Below are positions 11,500-22,300 of a DNA stretch of 64,000 nucleotides, piece after piece. The DNA comes from Morinoia aosen. Taxonomy: Eukaryota; Arthropoda; Malacostraca; Amphipoda; Talitridae. The notes beneath the pieces were generated by a model. The model was not told the DNA's origin. It saw only the letters and a list, made by a program, of their open reading frames with translations, and ran no database searches. Positions within the stretch are counted from its first letter, which is position 1, and each line of letters starts with the position of its first letter. The stretch spans positions 34,014,139 to 34,078,138 of the forward strand of contig CM059563.1 in the NCBI GenBank assembly GCA_030386875.1, given 5' to 3'. The translations under genes and the position numbers were made by a program.

Positions 11500-12790
11500 T
11501 CTCTGTATTTCTTGACTTTCGAAAAGCATTCGGTTGCGTAGACCATAAGATATTACTCTAGAAATTACACTGTTATGGCATTCGAGGGATTGGTTCAGAT
11601 CAAACCTAACAAATCGGAAGCAATACGTTGTCATTGACGACGCAAAATCAGATCCACAAACAATAAGCCATGGAGTTCCACAGGGATCTGTCCTTGGGCC
11701 TCTCCTATTTTTGATTTTTATCAATGATATTATAACATCTACATCATTTTTCAAATTCATACTTTTTGCCGATGACAGTACGCTTTCTTCGGTCCTTCCG
11801 AACCAAAATCCCGCTATGATAACGGAGAGTATAAATAATGAACTCCATAAGGTTTTATTGTGGCTTAAAGCTAATAAAATAAGCCTTACTATCGATAAAA
11901 CAAAGTATATTTCATTCTCATACAAGAAAAATATATCTCTCCCACGCATTAAAATTGGCGAAGGGGAAATCCAAGAAACCAGCCCATGTAAGTTTCTGGG
12001 CATCGTAATGGATAAGCATCTGACCTTCAAATAGCACATCGCTCATATTAGTTCTAAATTATCAAAATCCATCGGAATCCTAAATAAAGTTAACAATATT
12101 CTGCCTGAAACAGCTTTACAAATGCTCTACCGAACGCTTATTTCACCATACTTGCAATGCGGAATAGAAGCATGGCACGGAACAGGTAAAAATAAAACTA
12201 ATATAATTTTTACTTAGCAAAAAAGAGCCATAGAGCGGTAAAGAATCTAAAATATAATGCTCACACAAATGATTCATTCAAAAATTTACAAATACTTCAA
12301 CTTTCGGATGTCTACAAAATCTCCATTTGTAATTTCATTTACAAAACATTAACAAATGATGGCGACATTAACCTAAAACAATAATGAACTGCGCAAACTG
12401 GTCATCACGACAATTTAACCCGAAATAGAAGTAAATTCATGCTTCCTTATTATTCAAAGGCCCGGTCGCAACACAGTATCCTCTTCGTTGGAACTGTAAC
12501 ATGTAAGTCAATAGCTGCGAAGATCCGTGCAAGTAATTCTTAGAAGGTATTCAAAATAAATCTTGAATCGCTCTTCCTATCAGAATACTAGTCGTGTAAG
12601 ATCACCAAGTCAAATCTTGTCACTTACATGACTGGTCCTAATAATGTCATTTGCCATGGGTAATATCGCCGCTCTTCAGTCTGCGCTTGAATCGTTTATC
12701 GAATATACTGTTAAATATAGTCCATATGACCTATATTGTAAAATGAAGCATCTAATATCGAGTTCATTATCTCATTGATCGGTCTAATGC
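11500..12790 (+). mobile_element. 5'-truncated CR1/L2-like LINE (reverse transcriptase fragment)
   Basis: Across two frames it reads LDFRKAFGCVDHKILL, then NRKQYVVIDDAKSDPQTISH, then GVPQGSVLGPLLFLIFINDI and FILFADDSTLSSV, which are RT motifs including FADD. An open stretch 11711-12034 follows with WLKANKISLTIDKTKYISFS and PCKFLGIVMDKHLTFK. Downstream, SKSIGILNKVNNILPETALQ and LYRTLISPYLQCGIEAWHGT match the typical LINE thumb region. Several stops and frameshifts, so not functional. 5' truncation is usual for LINEs. Confidence 0.85.
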
Positions 12791-12972
12791 GAAACTAGGT
12801 TAAGTGAATTAGGTTAAACATTATTGTACACCCTAGAATAACGTTGATAGTAGGATGCCCTAGAAGTCGCTGAACTTCATCATTGATGCTTCTCAGCTTG
12901 AGAATAAAAAGCAAGGCGAAAATCGCTACACGTAAAGTCATTTTTGTTAAAAATGATCATATAAAACTGAAC

Positions 12973-13000
12973 GTTTCGTTATAATTGTCCATCTTCAGCA
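12973..13000 (-). ncRNA. Degenerate hammerhead-like motif at PLE 3' end
   Basis: CTGAAGATGGACAATTATAA followed by CGAAACGTTCAG on the minus strand, in the place expected for a PLE terminal-repeat hammerhead. CTGAAGA replaces CTGATGA and stem II is not well paired, so it is a likely relic. Confidence 0.4.
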
Positions 13001-13139
13001 AAAAATCACTGTAAAACGAAACCAAAAGAGGAAGAATTAATACACTAAAGTAGTATCTATAAATAATCTAAACTTTGAAAAAACACGAACAACGGTAAAA
13101 AATATAAAAGGTAAAGGAAAAACTGAGCAACTGAATTAA

Positions 13140-14117
13140 TTACGTGTTGGCAACATGAAGCGGGAAAGCACTTTGGTTGTCATTCAGAGGAGGTTTCAAT
13201 TTGTAAATATGCAAAGATTCGAGAAGGCGCAGATCTGTTCTGTAAGAGGTACCGGCCAAGATTTTAAAATTATTTAGAGAGACAGGAACATTGCACTCTT
13301 CCGCATGAGATCTAACGGAGGACAGTGGGATAGGGGGGGGGGGGGGCCCAAGAGGAAGACCAGTTCTGCTACTACGCCCAGCGTGCTCGAAAACTCTAGT
13401 CATCAGGGTACGGCAGGTAGAACCAACGTACCGCGATTCACAACGTAAACAACTATATTGGTACACCAGAGACGAGCACAGTGAGGGTGGCAGTTTGTCT
13501 TTGAAACGAAAAAGAGAACCAATTGTAAAATTATTCACGATGATCATTTGAACTTTGAGCTGCGGGAAGAACTCGTTAATAAGGGATTTAACATCCTCGC
13601 TTAGTTTCAATGACTGATCCACAAAATACGGCAACTTCACAAATAAAGCTTTTTGTGCACAAGATTGAACAGATTGAGATTTATCATAAATTTTTGACAG
13701 AAATCTATTGATATGCATGTCAACAACAGAAGAAGGAAATCCGTTTTTGGCAAAATATCGTCGCAAAAAATCGAACTCTTTGTGCAAGTAGTGGAAGTTA
13801 GAACACACATTAAACGCTCTATGGACGAGAGTACGAATGCCGCAAACCTTAAAATTGTATGAACAAAAGGTAAAAAAGCTGGTCCCGAGCCCAGAAAAAG
13901 TTTTCTTTCGGAAAACAGAGCACTGAAAAGTATTGCCAACTCTCTCTACACAGGCATCAAGAAACGGTAACCTATTATTGTCTTCGTCTTCCCTAGTACA
14001 TCTAATATTGCTGTGACGAGAATTTAAATATTGGAGGAAGAGGTCAGCATGAGCCTTATCTCTGAACAAAACAAAGGTGTCATCAACATACCGCTTGTAA
14101 AATACCGGCCTAAACAC
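13140..14117 (-). pseudogene. PLE polyprotein, C-terminal half (YVDD RT to GIY-YIG)
   Basis: 325 open codons: FYKRYVDDTFVLF near the start (RT motif C, catalytic Asp pair), PFLDACVERVG, the thumb, then SLVYQYSCLRCESRYVGSTC with the GIY-YIG-type nuclease and conserved Cys, and FKILAGTSYRTDLRLLESLH. A frameshift separates it from the N-terminal RT half. Confidence 0.85.
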
Positions 14118-14131
14118 AGGAGGACATTTTT

Positions 14132-14719
14132 TTAACCAGTTTTGTTCATGGTGGCACAGAAATATATTAGCAAACGTTGAAAAGGTAAACCCATGCCCAA
14201 CCTATCAACTGGCTTATAATATTTACCGTTGAATATGAAAAAAGAATTACAGACTGCCAATTTTAGTAACTTTTCAACAATACTGTGAGAGAGCCCCGTG
14301 AAAGTTTGACGATTTACGAATAATTTTGATAAGCAAATTTCTATCGTTTCCACTAAAGGTATATTGGTAAACAAATTTTCCACTTCAAAGGACGCCATGA
14401 ACAGCCCATCAGCATTATTAAAACTACTCAAACTATCTACAAATACTTTAGAGTTCTCTACAGTAAAACAATTGGTTGTAAAAGGTTTCAGAATGGGAAC
14501 AAAAAATTTGGCAAGATTGAAACTGGGAGTATTAATAGAGGCAAAAATCGGGTGAAATTGAAACTTCGTAGCAAAATCAAGCTTGTGGATTTTAGGTAGG
14601 CCGTAAAGAGTACCCGGACCAGATCCGGTTGCTCGTTGCTTATTGTAATCGTCAGGTGATATGGATCCCTTATTGTTCAACCGTAACAAAAAATTATTGA
14701 TCTTATCCTCAACACGCAT
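14132..14719 (-). pseudogene. PLE polyprotein, N-terminal RT half
   Basis: 195 open codons with YGLPKIHK (RT motif 1 region), SFEVENLFTNIPL (motif A, where Asp is replaced by Glu: usually FDVxSLFTN) and GLSHSIVEKLLKLAVCNSFF. After LGMGLPF the frame slips and the TFANIFLCHHEQNW-like continuation lies in another frame. Non-functional. Confidence 0.85.
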
Positions 14720-15070
14720 GGAGAATTTATGAATGGGCTCTACAATTTTCTAAAGCTTGTTATCACCGGACAGGATATTGATCATGCTGTCTATGTACTT
14801 TGCTTTGTCTATTAACACAACAACCCGGCCCATATCTGGTTTGGTCACTACAATATCCTTATTGGCGGCAATATTTTTTAAAAGCATAATGTCAGATTTG
14901 GTAAAAATTGCTGAAAAATTTTGAATGGTTTAAAATTGTAATAATACCTATGGACCACATTACGAAATTGACTAGAAAATTGCACAAAATCAGTGCATTG
15001 AACGGTTTTCAATTGATTTAAACGCTTTTCAAAACTGAAGTAATAGCTGAAAAAGTTCAATCTGTGAACT

Positions 15071-16044
15071 GGTAAACAGAAATCTAATCCAAAAGCTAGC
15101 AGACGGCAGAGCCACAGCTATAGTTGAAAACTACATCTTTAGGGTCGACTGGTTCTAAATGATTCACAAGACCCAATGACTGGGGTGACCCAATGATGCA
15201 TATATCACAAGACCCAACGATGTATATATGTCTACGCGACAAGTAAGTTAACGCATAACAATTCCTTAAAGTTTATTCGGCGATCATGGTATTTCGCTAA
15301 AACACTTAAAATTTTCACGTAAAATCAGATTCCACAGAAACAATATTCCACAATTTTTATAACTACGTTGAAAATAAAATTTTTCGCTCTAAAACTTTTG
15401 AGAACTGAATTTCTAATGTTTTGCGAATAACACAATCATTCATCGTGACTGAATATTCTTATTGTAAATTTCAAACCAATGAAGCTGTGATATTTACTAG
15501 ATAACTGTCGAACGTCGATTAACGTCTGACATGAGCGATGCAGAAACCATAATTTTGCGGTATTCCAAAGTTAATTGGATATAAACTCAGTTATGTACAA
15601 CTTTATTCCTCAAAATTTTAATTGAGACATTTCCTTGGAGTCTTTTTGTAGCAACATTGACTTAGCAACGCTTTTTTGCCTCAGTACAAGAGCTTAAAAC
15701 TGCGGGTGAAACATGAAGGCGTCAAGCATGGTTGTAAAGCATTTTATCGACAATGCAATAGAAAATCGCCCTCATATAACGAGAGACGTTGCAAATCGAT
15801 CATTTGAACCACTTTATCCACTAAAAAATTTTCAGCACTCCGTCAGTATTATATATTAATGTAACCTAATAAGTTGAAATAGGATGCACATCAACAGTAT
15901 TGTCCCTGGATTGTCAATTACTTTAGAAATTATAGTTGTTTCACTTATTTTTAACGCTATAACTGGAGCTTCATTGAATAACACGAAGGTGGGAGAATAG
16001 TTCTCACTACTATCAGATTAGCGCATCATTATTTTGTGACTAAC
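15071..16044. other. Unrecognised spacer
   Basis: AT-rich sequence between the PLE and the GMC 3' end; nothing identified. Confidence 0.4.
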
Positions 16045-16260
16045 TACTCGAGTTATTACCTGTTTATTGGTTAATTACTTCTGAAATAACTTCAACGGAT
16101 CATTACTGAGGACCATTGCTGCCAATATTGAGTATAAATTTCCATGAATTTCGAGTTGGCGCCGTCCAGATCGGCATGAACCCGGTGCCATTCATGCAGA
16201 AACTCCTGAGGTCGCAGTTTCACACAGGAATCGCCGAATTTGTGCCCAAGTTCGATTGCT
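16045..16260 (-). other. GMC gene 3' untranslated region (probable)
   Basis: About 200 bases after the TGA, more GC-rich than the sequence beyond. A second frame stays open for about 60 codons across the stop, with no homology I recognise. The end is set by the candidate poly(A) signal. Confidence 0.55.
16063..16068 (-). terminator. Candidate polyadenylation signal AATAAA
   Basis: AATAAA on the minus strand about 190 bases after the GMC stop codon; it is the first canonical hexamer in that direction. AT-rich DNA makes chance hexamers common. Confidence 0.5.
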
Positions 16261-16337
16261 TCAAGCCTGCCCATAGTCTTCTTTGATGAAGTCTGCAACT
16301 CTCTCCCCGATCATCATCGCCACTGCATTGGGCGGAG
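16261..16337 (-). CDS. GMC gene terminal exon
   Basis: Acceptor CACTACAACAG, then (T)[20 protein letters not shown] and YGQA, then TGA. It matches the family C-terminus GNTNAPxIMIAEKAADxIKE. The residue aligned with the second catalytic His/Asn (N of GNTN) is Pro 545 here, next to the splice junction. NA, MI, GE and AD.IKED are kept. Confidence 0.92.
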
Positions 16338-19300
16338 CTGTTGTAGTGAACAAAATCAGTATAGTGAAGGAGTCACGCATTATGAGAGAAAACATGAGAA
16401 AATGTTTCCGGAGAAGAACCAAAAGAAAATAATACGGGAAGGTACAGTAATATATACAAGATCTAAGTAAAGTCTCACACAACAATTGACGCTTCCGAAA
16501 AAAATCCACGGTTTAATCTGGCTCAAAAATTGATTCCAGGAAGTGTTTTCAAGAAAATTTAAATTTTTTCCTTTCGTCGTAAAGAACGAAAAACGGAGAA
16601 TAATGGTCGAATGAATTATCGTTTTTCAAACACTAGACTGAGAGTTCTTTCAAACTTAAATGTCTTGGGAGCAATACATTATTCCTTAAATTGAAACTTC
16701 CATTCATTCAATGATGCTGTTTGAATCTTGCAAGTTAAATAATGAAGGCAGAACGAGGACCATTCTAGTTATGCACTATGTGCAGAGAAGTATTGGGCAT
16801 GACCTCGAGTAATCTAGGTTGTAGCATCGATGAGCATAGTGGAAGTTGTATTACTGGAAATATTGTACCAAATTCTTAACATTCAGCTGTAGGAGATCAA
16901 ACTAGATTGCCTAATTCACCAATTAATAACAGAGATTCTAAGGTCTCGGGTGGGAAGATTTTCTTGAACGAATTAGAGATTCAGAAATCTCATTCTTAAG
17001 ACTGCACTAGCTTCAAACAACCATCTTAGTTCATTTTAGATGGCAATAGCCGATAGATTGTCTGGTTTATTTTTATTATTCATTTTCTGTTTTTGTGCGT
17101 GTGTTTGAGTCTCTTTTCAAGTTCATTCCATTGTTTTACGAACGACTTTTTTCTATATTGTGTCACTTGATGATGAGTGAATGCATGGAACGTTCTATAT
17201 TTCATGTAAATGCCGTACACGATATTTTTCGTTCTCTCATTTATATTTTGATCAGAAAATTATTTAATGGATGTTTCAAGTTATTTGAGACTTAAAAAAA
17301 ATTAGTTATTTGAAACGGGAAAATTAACGGCGAATATTTATGACTTCACTTATGAAATCGGTATATAGTACATCATTATACAAATAACATGCAGGATACT
17401 GAAATTCAAACTGCAAATTTTAAAAGTTTGAATAAAATATTTTGAAAAAGCAATGGAGACTGCCTCCTTTGTAAATACAAGTTTATTTTTATTTTTGATT
17501 TACCATGCATGGACGAAATTTCCTTTATTGATAATTGAGTGCATACAAGCACACAAATATATAACGAGCTGCATTGCGTGATAAGAAAGCACACACGAAA
17601 TATTTTTAGTTCTTCACGTGTTAAAATAAAAAGGAAATCCCTGTACATAATTTTACTGCACCAGTGCCAATCGTCATAATTCTATAATTCTGTCAATCTA
17701 TCAAATGCAACGTTTCGATGAAACTATCATCATTTTCAGGCTAAAAAAATAAATTAGATCATATTTATACAAACACATTTATAAAAATATATATGTAAAT
17801 GTAAAAATGTAAATGTTCAAGCAAAATCAGACCCAGTAAAAACAGAGAAAATCCCACTGAAGGACGACTAGTTAGGAATAATTTTTGTGCTGTGCGATCA
17901 TCGATTATATATTATACCAGCAGACTAGGTAACACACACACACGACTCACTTGACAGTATCTTCGGCGTGATGGACATGTCTGCCACGCGTAGACCTGCC
18001 ACGCCGTGAACCCTGCACGTGGGCGGGTAAATAAACAGTCAAGGAGGAATGTATACTTGTTTAGTTTTCATCGCGAATATTCACGAACCAAGGAATGTGA
18101 TCATTACTTTCCACATGCTTTGATATTAAGTACAATTCCTTTGCAGTGCTCTTTTGATCATGCTTCATTCGAGAGCATTGAACTTATTGATATTAAGTAT
18201 TCTTATGTGAATCAGGTGCACACATAGTGTGAAGCGGGCTTTGATTTAATTTTCCTTACTGAAGCTTACACGAGTTTACCTCGCTGTGTGAGGCGAAGAT
18301 GATTCGATCCAAAATCTGCTTACTACATAATTGCTTGCGTCATGGTATAACCCTGGGGAACACTTTTTTAGTCACTTTGAGTTGCATTGGGTATTTTAAC
18401 TGATTTTGAAAGAGATTTAGGCGCTGATTTCAAATCTGAAATGAAATTTGAGGTTAATGAAAGTGTAGAAACGTGAACTTGCGTGAACCATGTATAAGCA
18501 TTTGCACGTCCATGTACGGTACATAGATAACTTCTTATATTTTGATCATTCATCTTTTGTTCTAGTTCAAACAGAGCTTCCAAAAAAAGCCATCATTGCA
18601 GAAACAAGCCTGATATCTTCTGTCACACTTGTGGATGCTACACACTCAATCGTCAGAGACGTAACATATCCTCGCTCGTCAAGCGTGCCTTCAAGACATA
18701 TTCTGAAGTTCATCCTGGTGATCAAGGTAAGCAATTTTAATGGGCTCCTCATGTTGTTTGCCACAATTGTGAATAAATGCTTCGAGACTGGACCAAAGTA
18801 AAACGTAAAGGTCTGCCTTTTGGAGGTCCAATGATTCTGCATGGTAAACACAACGGGTGTTGGGAGGAAAACCGAAATAAGATTACGTACCCGAACGTTC
18901 CTCAGCTATTCGGCCTGCTCCGCAATCGGAAGAAATTTCTAATTTAGTTTTTAAAGGCTTTCCTTCATTGAACGATATAGACATTGGACATGATACAAGC
19001 GAACAAGACAGTTGTGACAGTGAAGTGTCAGAAAAGTGTTCACAATCGGAGAACTGTTCTTCAGAGACTGAACTTTTCCCAGTCTCCAAACCTCTTCCCA
19101 AGGCTGAACTGTATGATTTAGTGCGAGGTTTAGGTCTTTCAAAGAAAGCAGCAGAGCTTTTGGCATCAAGATTACAGGGAAAAAATATTGTTGATCACTC
19201 TATTAAAGTATCATATTTCAGAAACTGTGACCAGCTTTTTGTGCCTTTCATTTCAGAAAGCAGTCAGTTTGTTTACTGCCATCACATCCCAGGGCTTCTC

Positions 19301-22300
19301 AAAAAACTGGGTGTGCCTTGCTATAGTCCCGCTGAATGGATACTCTTTTTAGACAGTTCAAAACGCAGTCCAAAGGGTGTTCATTTACATACTGGCAATG
19401 TTTATGGAGCAGTAGCTGTCGATCCCTCACAGCATTTGCAGGAAGACTATGATGATATCCAAAAATATCCAAATGCATAAAATCTAAAGCTTGCAGACAA
19501 AAACCGACTTCAGATTTGAAATCAACACACTCGAAATTGCTTTTAAATGACTTAATAAATTTTAAATGCAACATAATGACTGTTCCCTAGAGCAATTCAT
19601 GAATTACGGCCACGCTCAGAACTTTTTTCCATTTCTCATTTCTCACAAATCACCGAGGTAGTAAAAATTATATCGAAATAGGTGCACGAAGTATTACAGT
19701 CTTCTGTGGGTTTGAGATGTAATCCGATCAAGAAAAATGCCACTTTTAAAGCCAATGCACATCAGAGTGAGAATTTCATTCGTCATACGTGACAAGGAAA
19801 AAGATTATATACTATAGAAACGGGTTTTATGGTCTGATAAAACTAAAACCGAAATCTAAGGCCATAACATTTAACACATGTACAAGATAGCTTGCGAGGT
19901 ACATCTTCCAAATATATCATACAAACAGTAAAGCGTGGTCCTGGGAAATTGATGTTTTGTGGATGCTTTGCTGCGTCTGAATGGGAAAGATTTATTGGGG
20001 GTGATGAAATAATGAAGCAGGAAGAAAATCCCTTAATTCTGAAAAAAACAACCCAAAAGATTCTACTGGAGATCTGGATCTCTGGCGCCGATGAGTATCA
20101 GGGATTCAAGAATTTAATTAATTTATTTAATTTTTATCAATTTAATTGATCGTCTGTGGGCGTGATAGACGACCGTCAATTTATTGACTCAATGTATTGA
20201 CGTAATCAAACGAGTTTGATTTTTTTTTTGACGGTTCGTCAAGTCGTAGTGTATAAACCAACTCATGCTTGAAATTTCATTTTTGTATGCACGCAGATCT
20301 AGTACTTTTTGCCACGGTATACCGATGGAGTATCAGATTTCGATTTTTTTCCGTGCTTAATGCATACTGGAAAACGCTGCTACAAATATCTGGTACTTTT
20401 AATGTCTTATTATACTATATCATTTAAATGTAGTTAAGTAATTTTACTTGTAATTGTTAACCTACTTATTAAAATCATCTAGAAAAGTAAAAACTTGGTA
20501 CTTTTATGGAGAGACCAGTTTCAACAGTTCATCAAATGATGTAGTGTTCACTCAAAGATAGTTCTTAAAATCTTGTGGCTCATTTGCACGCAATTCCTTG
20601 AGCAATGAATGTGTCGGTTTTGAATATTCTGCCACGTTCCCTGAGCCAGTTTTTAGCCCAAGTCTTGTGTTTACGCGGGAATTTTATGGGAGATGAAAGT
20701 GCCAAGGCGAGCGCTACAAAGGTAATTTCTTCGTCGACCATCACGTAAGGCGTCTGCAGAGCAAATGACTGGTTCTCATCAATTATATTGTTGAAAAGAT
20801 TGACGTCGTTTGTGGGCAACAAAAAATCTCATCAATATATTGAGTCAATGTTGTTGATAATTAAATTGATCGTCTATGGGCCGCTTAGTGAACAGGAAAC
20901 CTTGAAATTCCAAGCCAGTGAGAGAGTTTTGTTAGTAAGACGAGAAATCTGGAGGCTCGTTGCCCTGCGTTCACCGTGAACGCACGCTCCAAGTCACCGG
21001 AGCTAAATTGCTCAGAATGTAAGGGAAGGAAAACTCCACGGAATACGAAATTAGAACTATGAGTCCGTGAATGTGCGCTCTATCTAACTATATGGTGAAA
21101 GTGAAATTCAGTGTCTCAGTGACTCATTTCTGATTATTTTAACAAGCAGATCAGAGTGGCGTGATGTGGAAGCTTGTGTCGCTATGTTGTTGCCCTCGCG
21201 GTGGGGTGAACCGCGAGCCAGCTCACCCCCGCCCACCTCAACCCCCGCTCCATCCCTCTAAATCACCTCCCCTCCAAACGTGGAACAACAAGTGCTGTTG
21301 TCTCCAGCGTCGCAACAAAATAGAGTGTACTCTGGTAAACTCGCATCTTTGGGAAACTAACGGTGAACAACTTTTGTGAACTATTTTTCTGTTACAATAG
21401 AGCATGAACGTTAAAAAAATTTCCAACGCACACAGTCAATTGGTTTACAAATTATCTTACATTATTATCTTGGTTTAAATTAGTTTACATTATTATCTTG
21501 TTTTTTTGATGGACAATTTTGGTTAACTAGTGACGTAAAATGTGAGAAGGGTAAAAAACTTCTTCTTCTTCCAATTGTGAAGGAACTTTTAGGTTAAAAA
21601 AAACTAAATAAACTTGATCTAGCAACTTCGGAAATAATTTGTCATGTTAAACATAGTAAACCTGTGTTCACAGACAGAACATAGTTTCACAATGTGAGGT
21701 AAACTTGAACAATACGACGTTTCTCGAATAACTCGCTATAGCAATCTTCTGATGGAAAAGTTGAAATTCTTTTTGTTCTTTTCTCTCTATATTCTTCCCT
21801 AAGCAGGACAGCAAGCGACGCTGCTCTTCCGACCGCAAGCATACTGCCCCCTCCCTCCTGCTCACCCCTTGCTCCACCTACCCTCACTCCTCTTCTTGCC
21901 TACACCCCCTCCCTCGCTTTCCCATTGGCAGTTTCTTTTGTTCTACCTTTAAAAAGCGATGTCTTCTACTTCAACTCACTGAACAATATTTAATTTTTCT
22001 TCCTATCTATCAACGTCACAATGCATCCAAATAGAACTCGCTCAACTACTCAGAAGGTTGCCCAATCTCAATAAACAACATCCTCCAGTGAAGCTTCGTA
22101 CAAAAAGCTTAGTAAAAAGCATAGTGCAACAGGCATAAAGTGGAAAGGCGGACCCAATAAATCCGCCCCGTGAAACCATCAGCTCAAAGTGCTCAAACAC
22201 TCAAAATGACAAAGGCTTCTCGAACGCTCATGAAGTCTGATGTCAGCAAGTGCTTCTCAATCCCTAAAGCATCACTAATGATCACTGCAAAATTAGAGTC

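Larger units (their letters stand above)
12960..15070 (-). mobile_element. Penelope-like element (RT + GIY-YIG), decayed
   Basis: In minus-strand order: TKPDMGRVVVLIDKAKYIDS, a TAG stop near 14750, then 14719-14132 with GSGPGTLYGLPKIHK, SFEVENLFTNIPLVETIEIC and LGMGLPF. A one-base frameshift near 14184 shifts the frame, and 14117-13140 holds the catalytic YVDDTF and the C-terminal GIY-YIG endonuclease region (CLRCESRYVGSTCRTLMTRV FEHAG). The phrases SLFTNIPL, YVDD and YVGST with a Cys pair are diagnostic of PLE polyproteins. A poly-G run at 13337-13346 encodes a proline tract just after the GIY-YIG core. Ends in a terminal repeat with a degenerate hammerhead (about 12973-13000). Confidence 0.9.
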
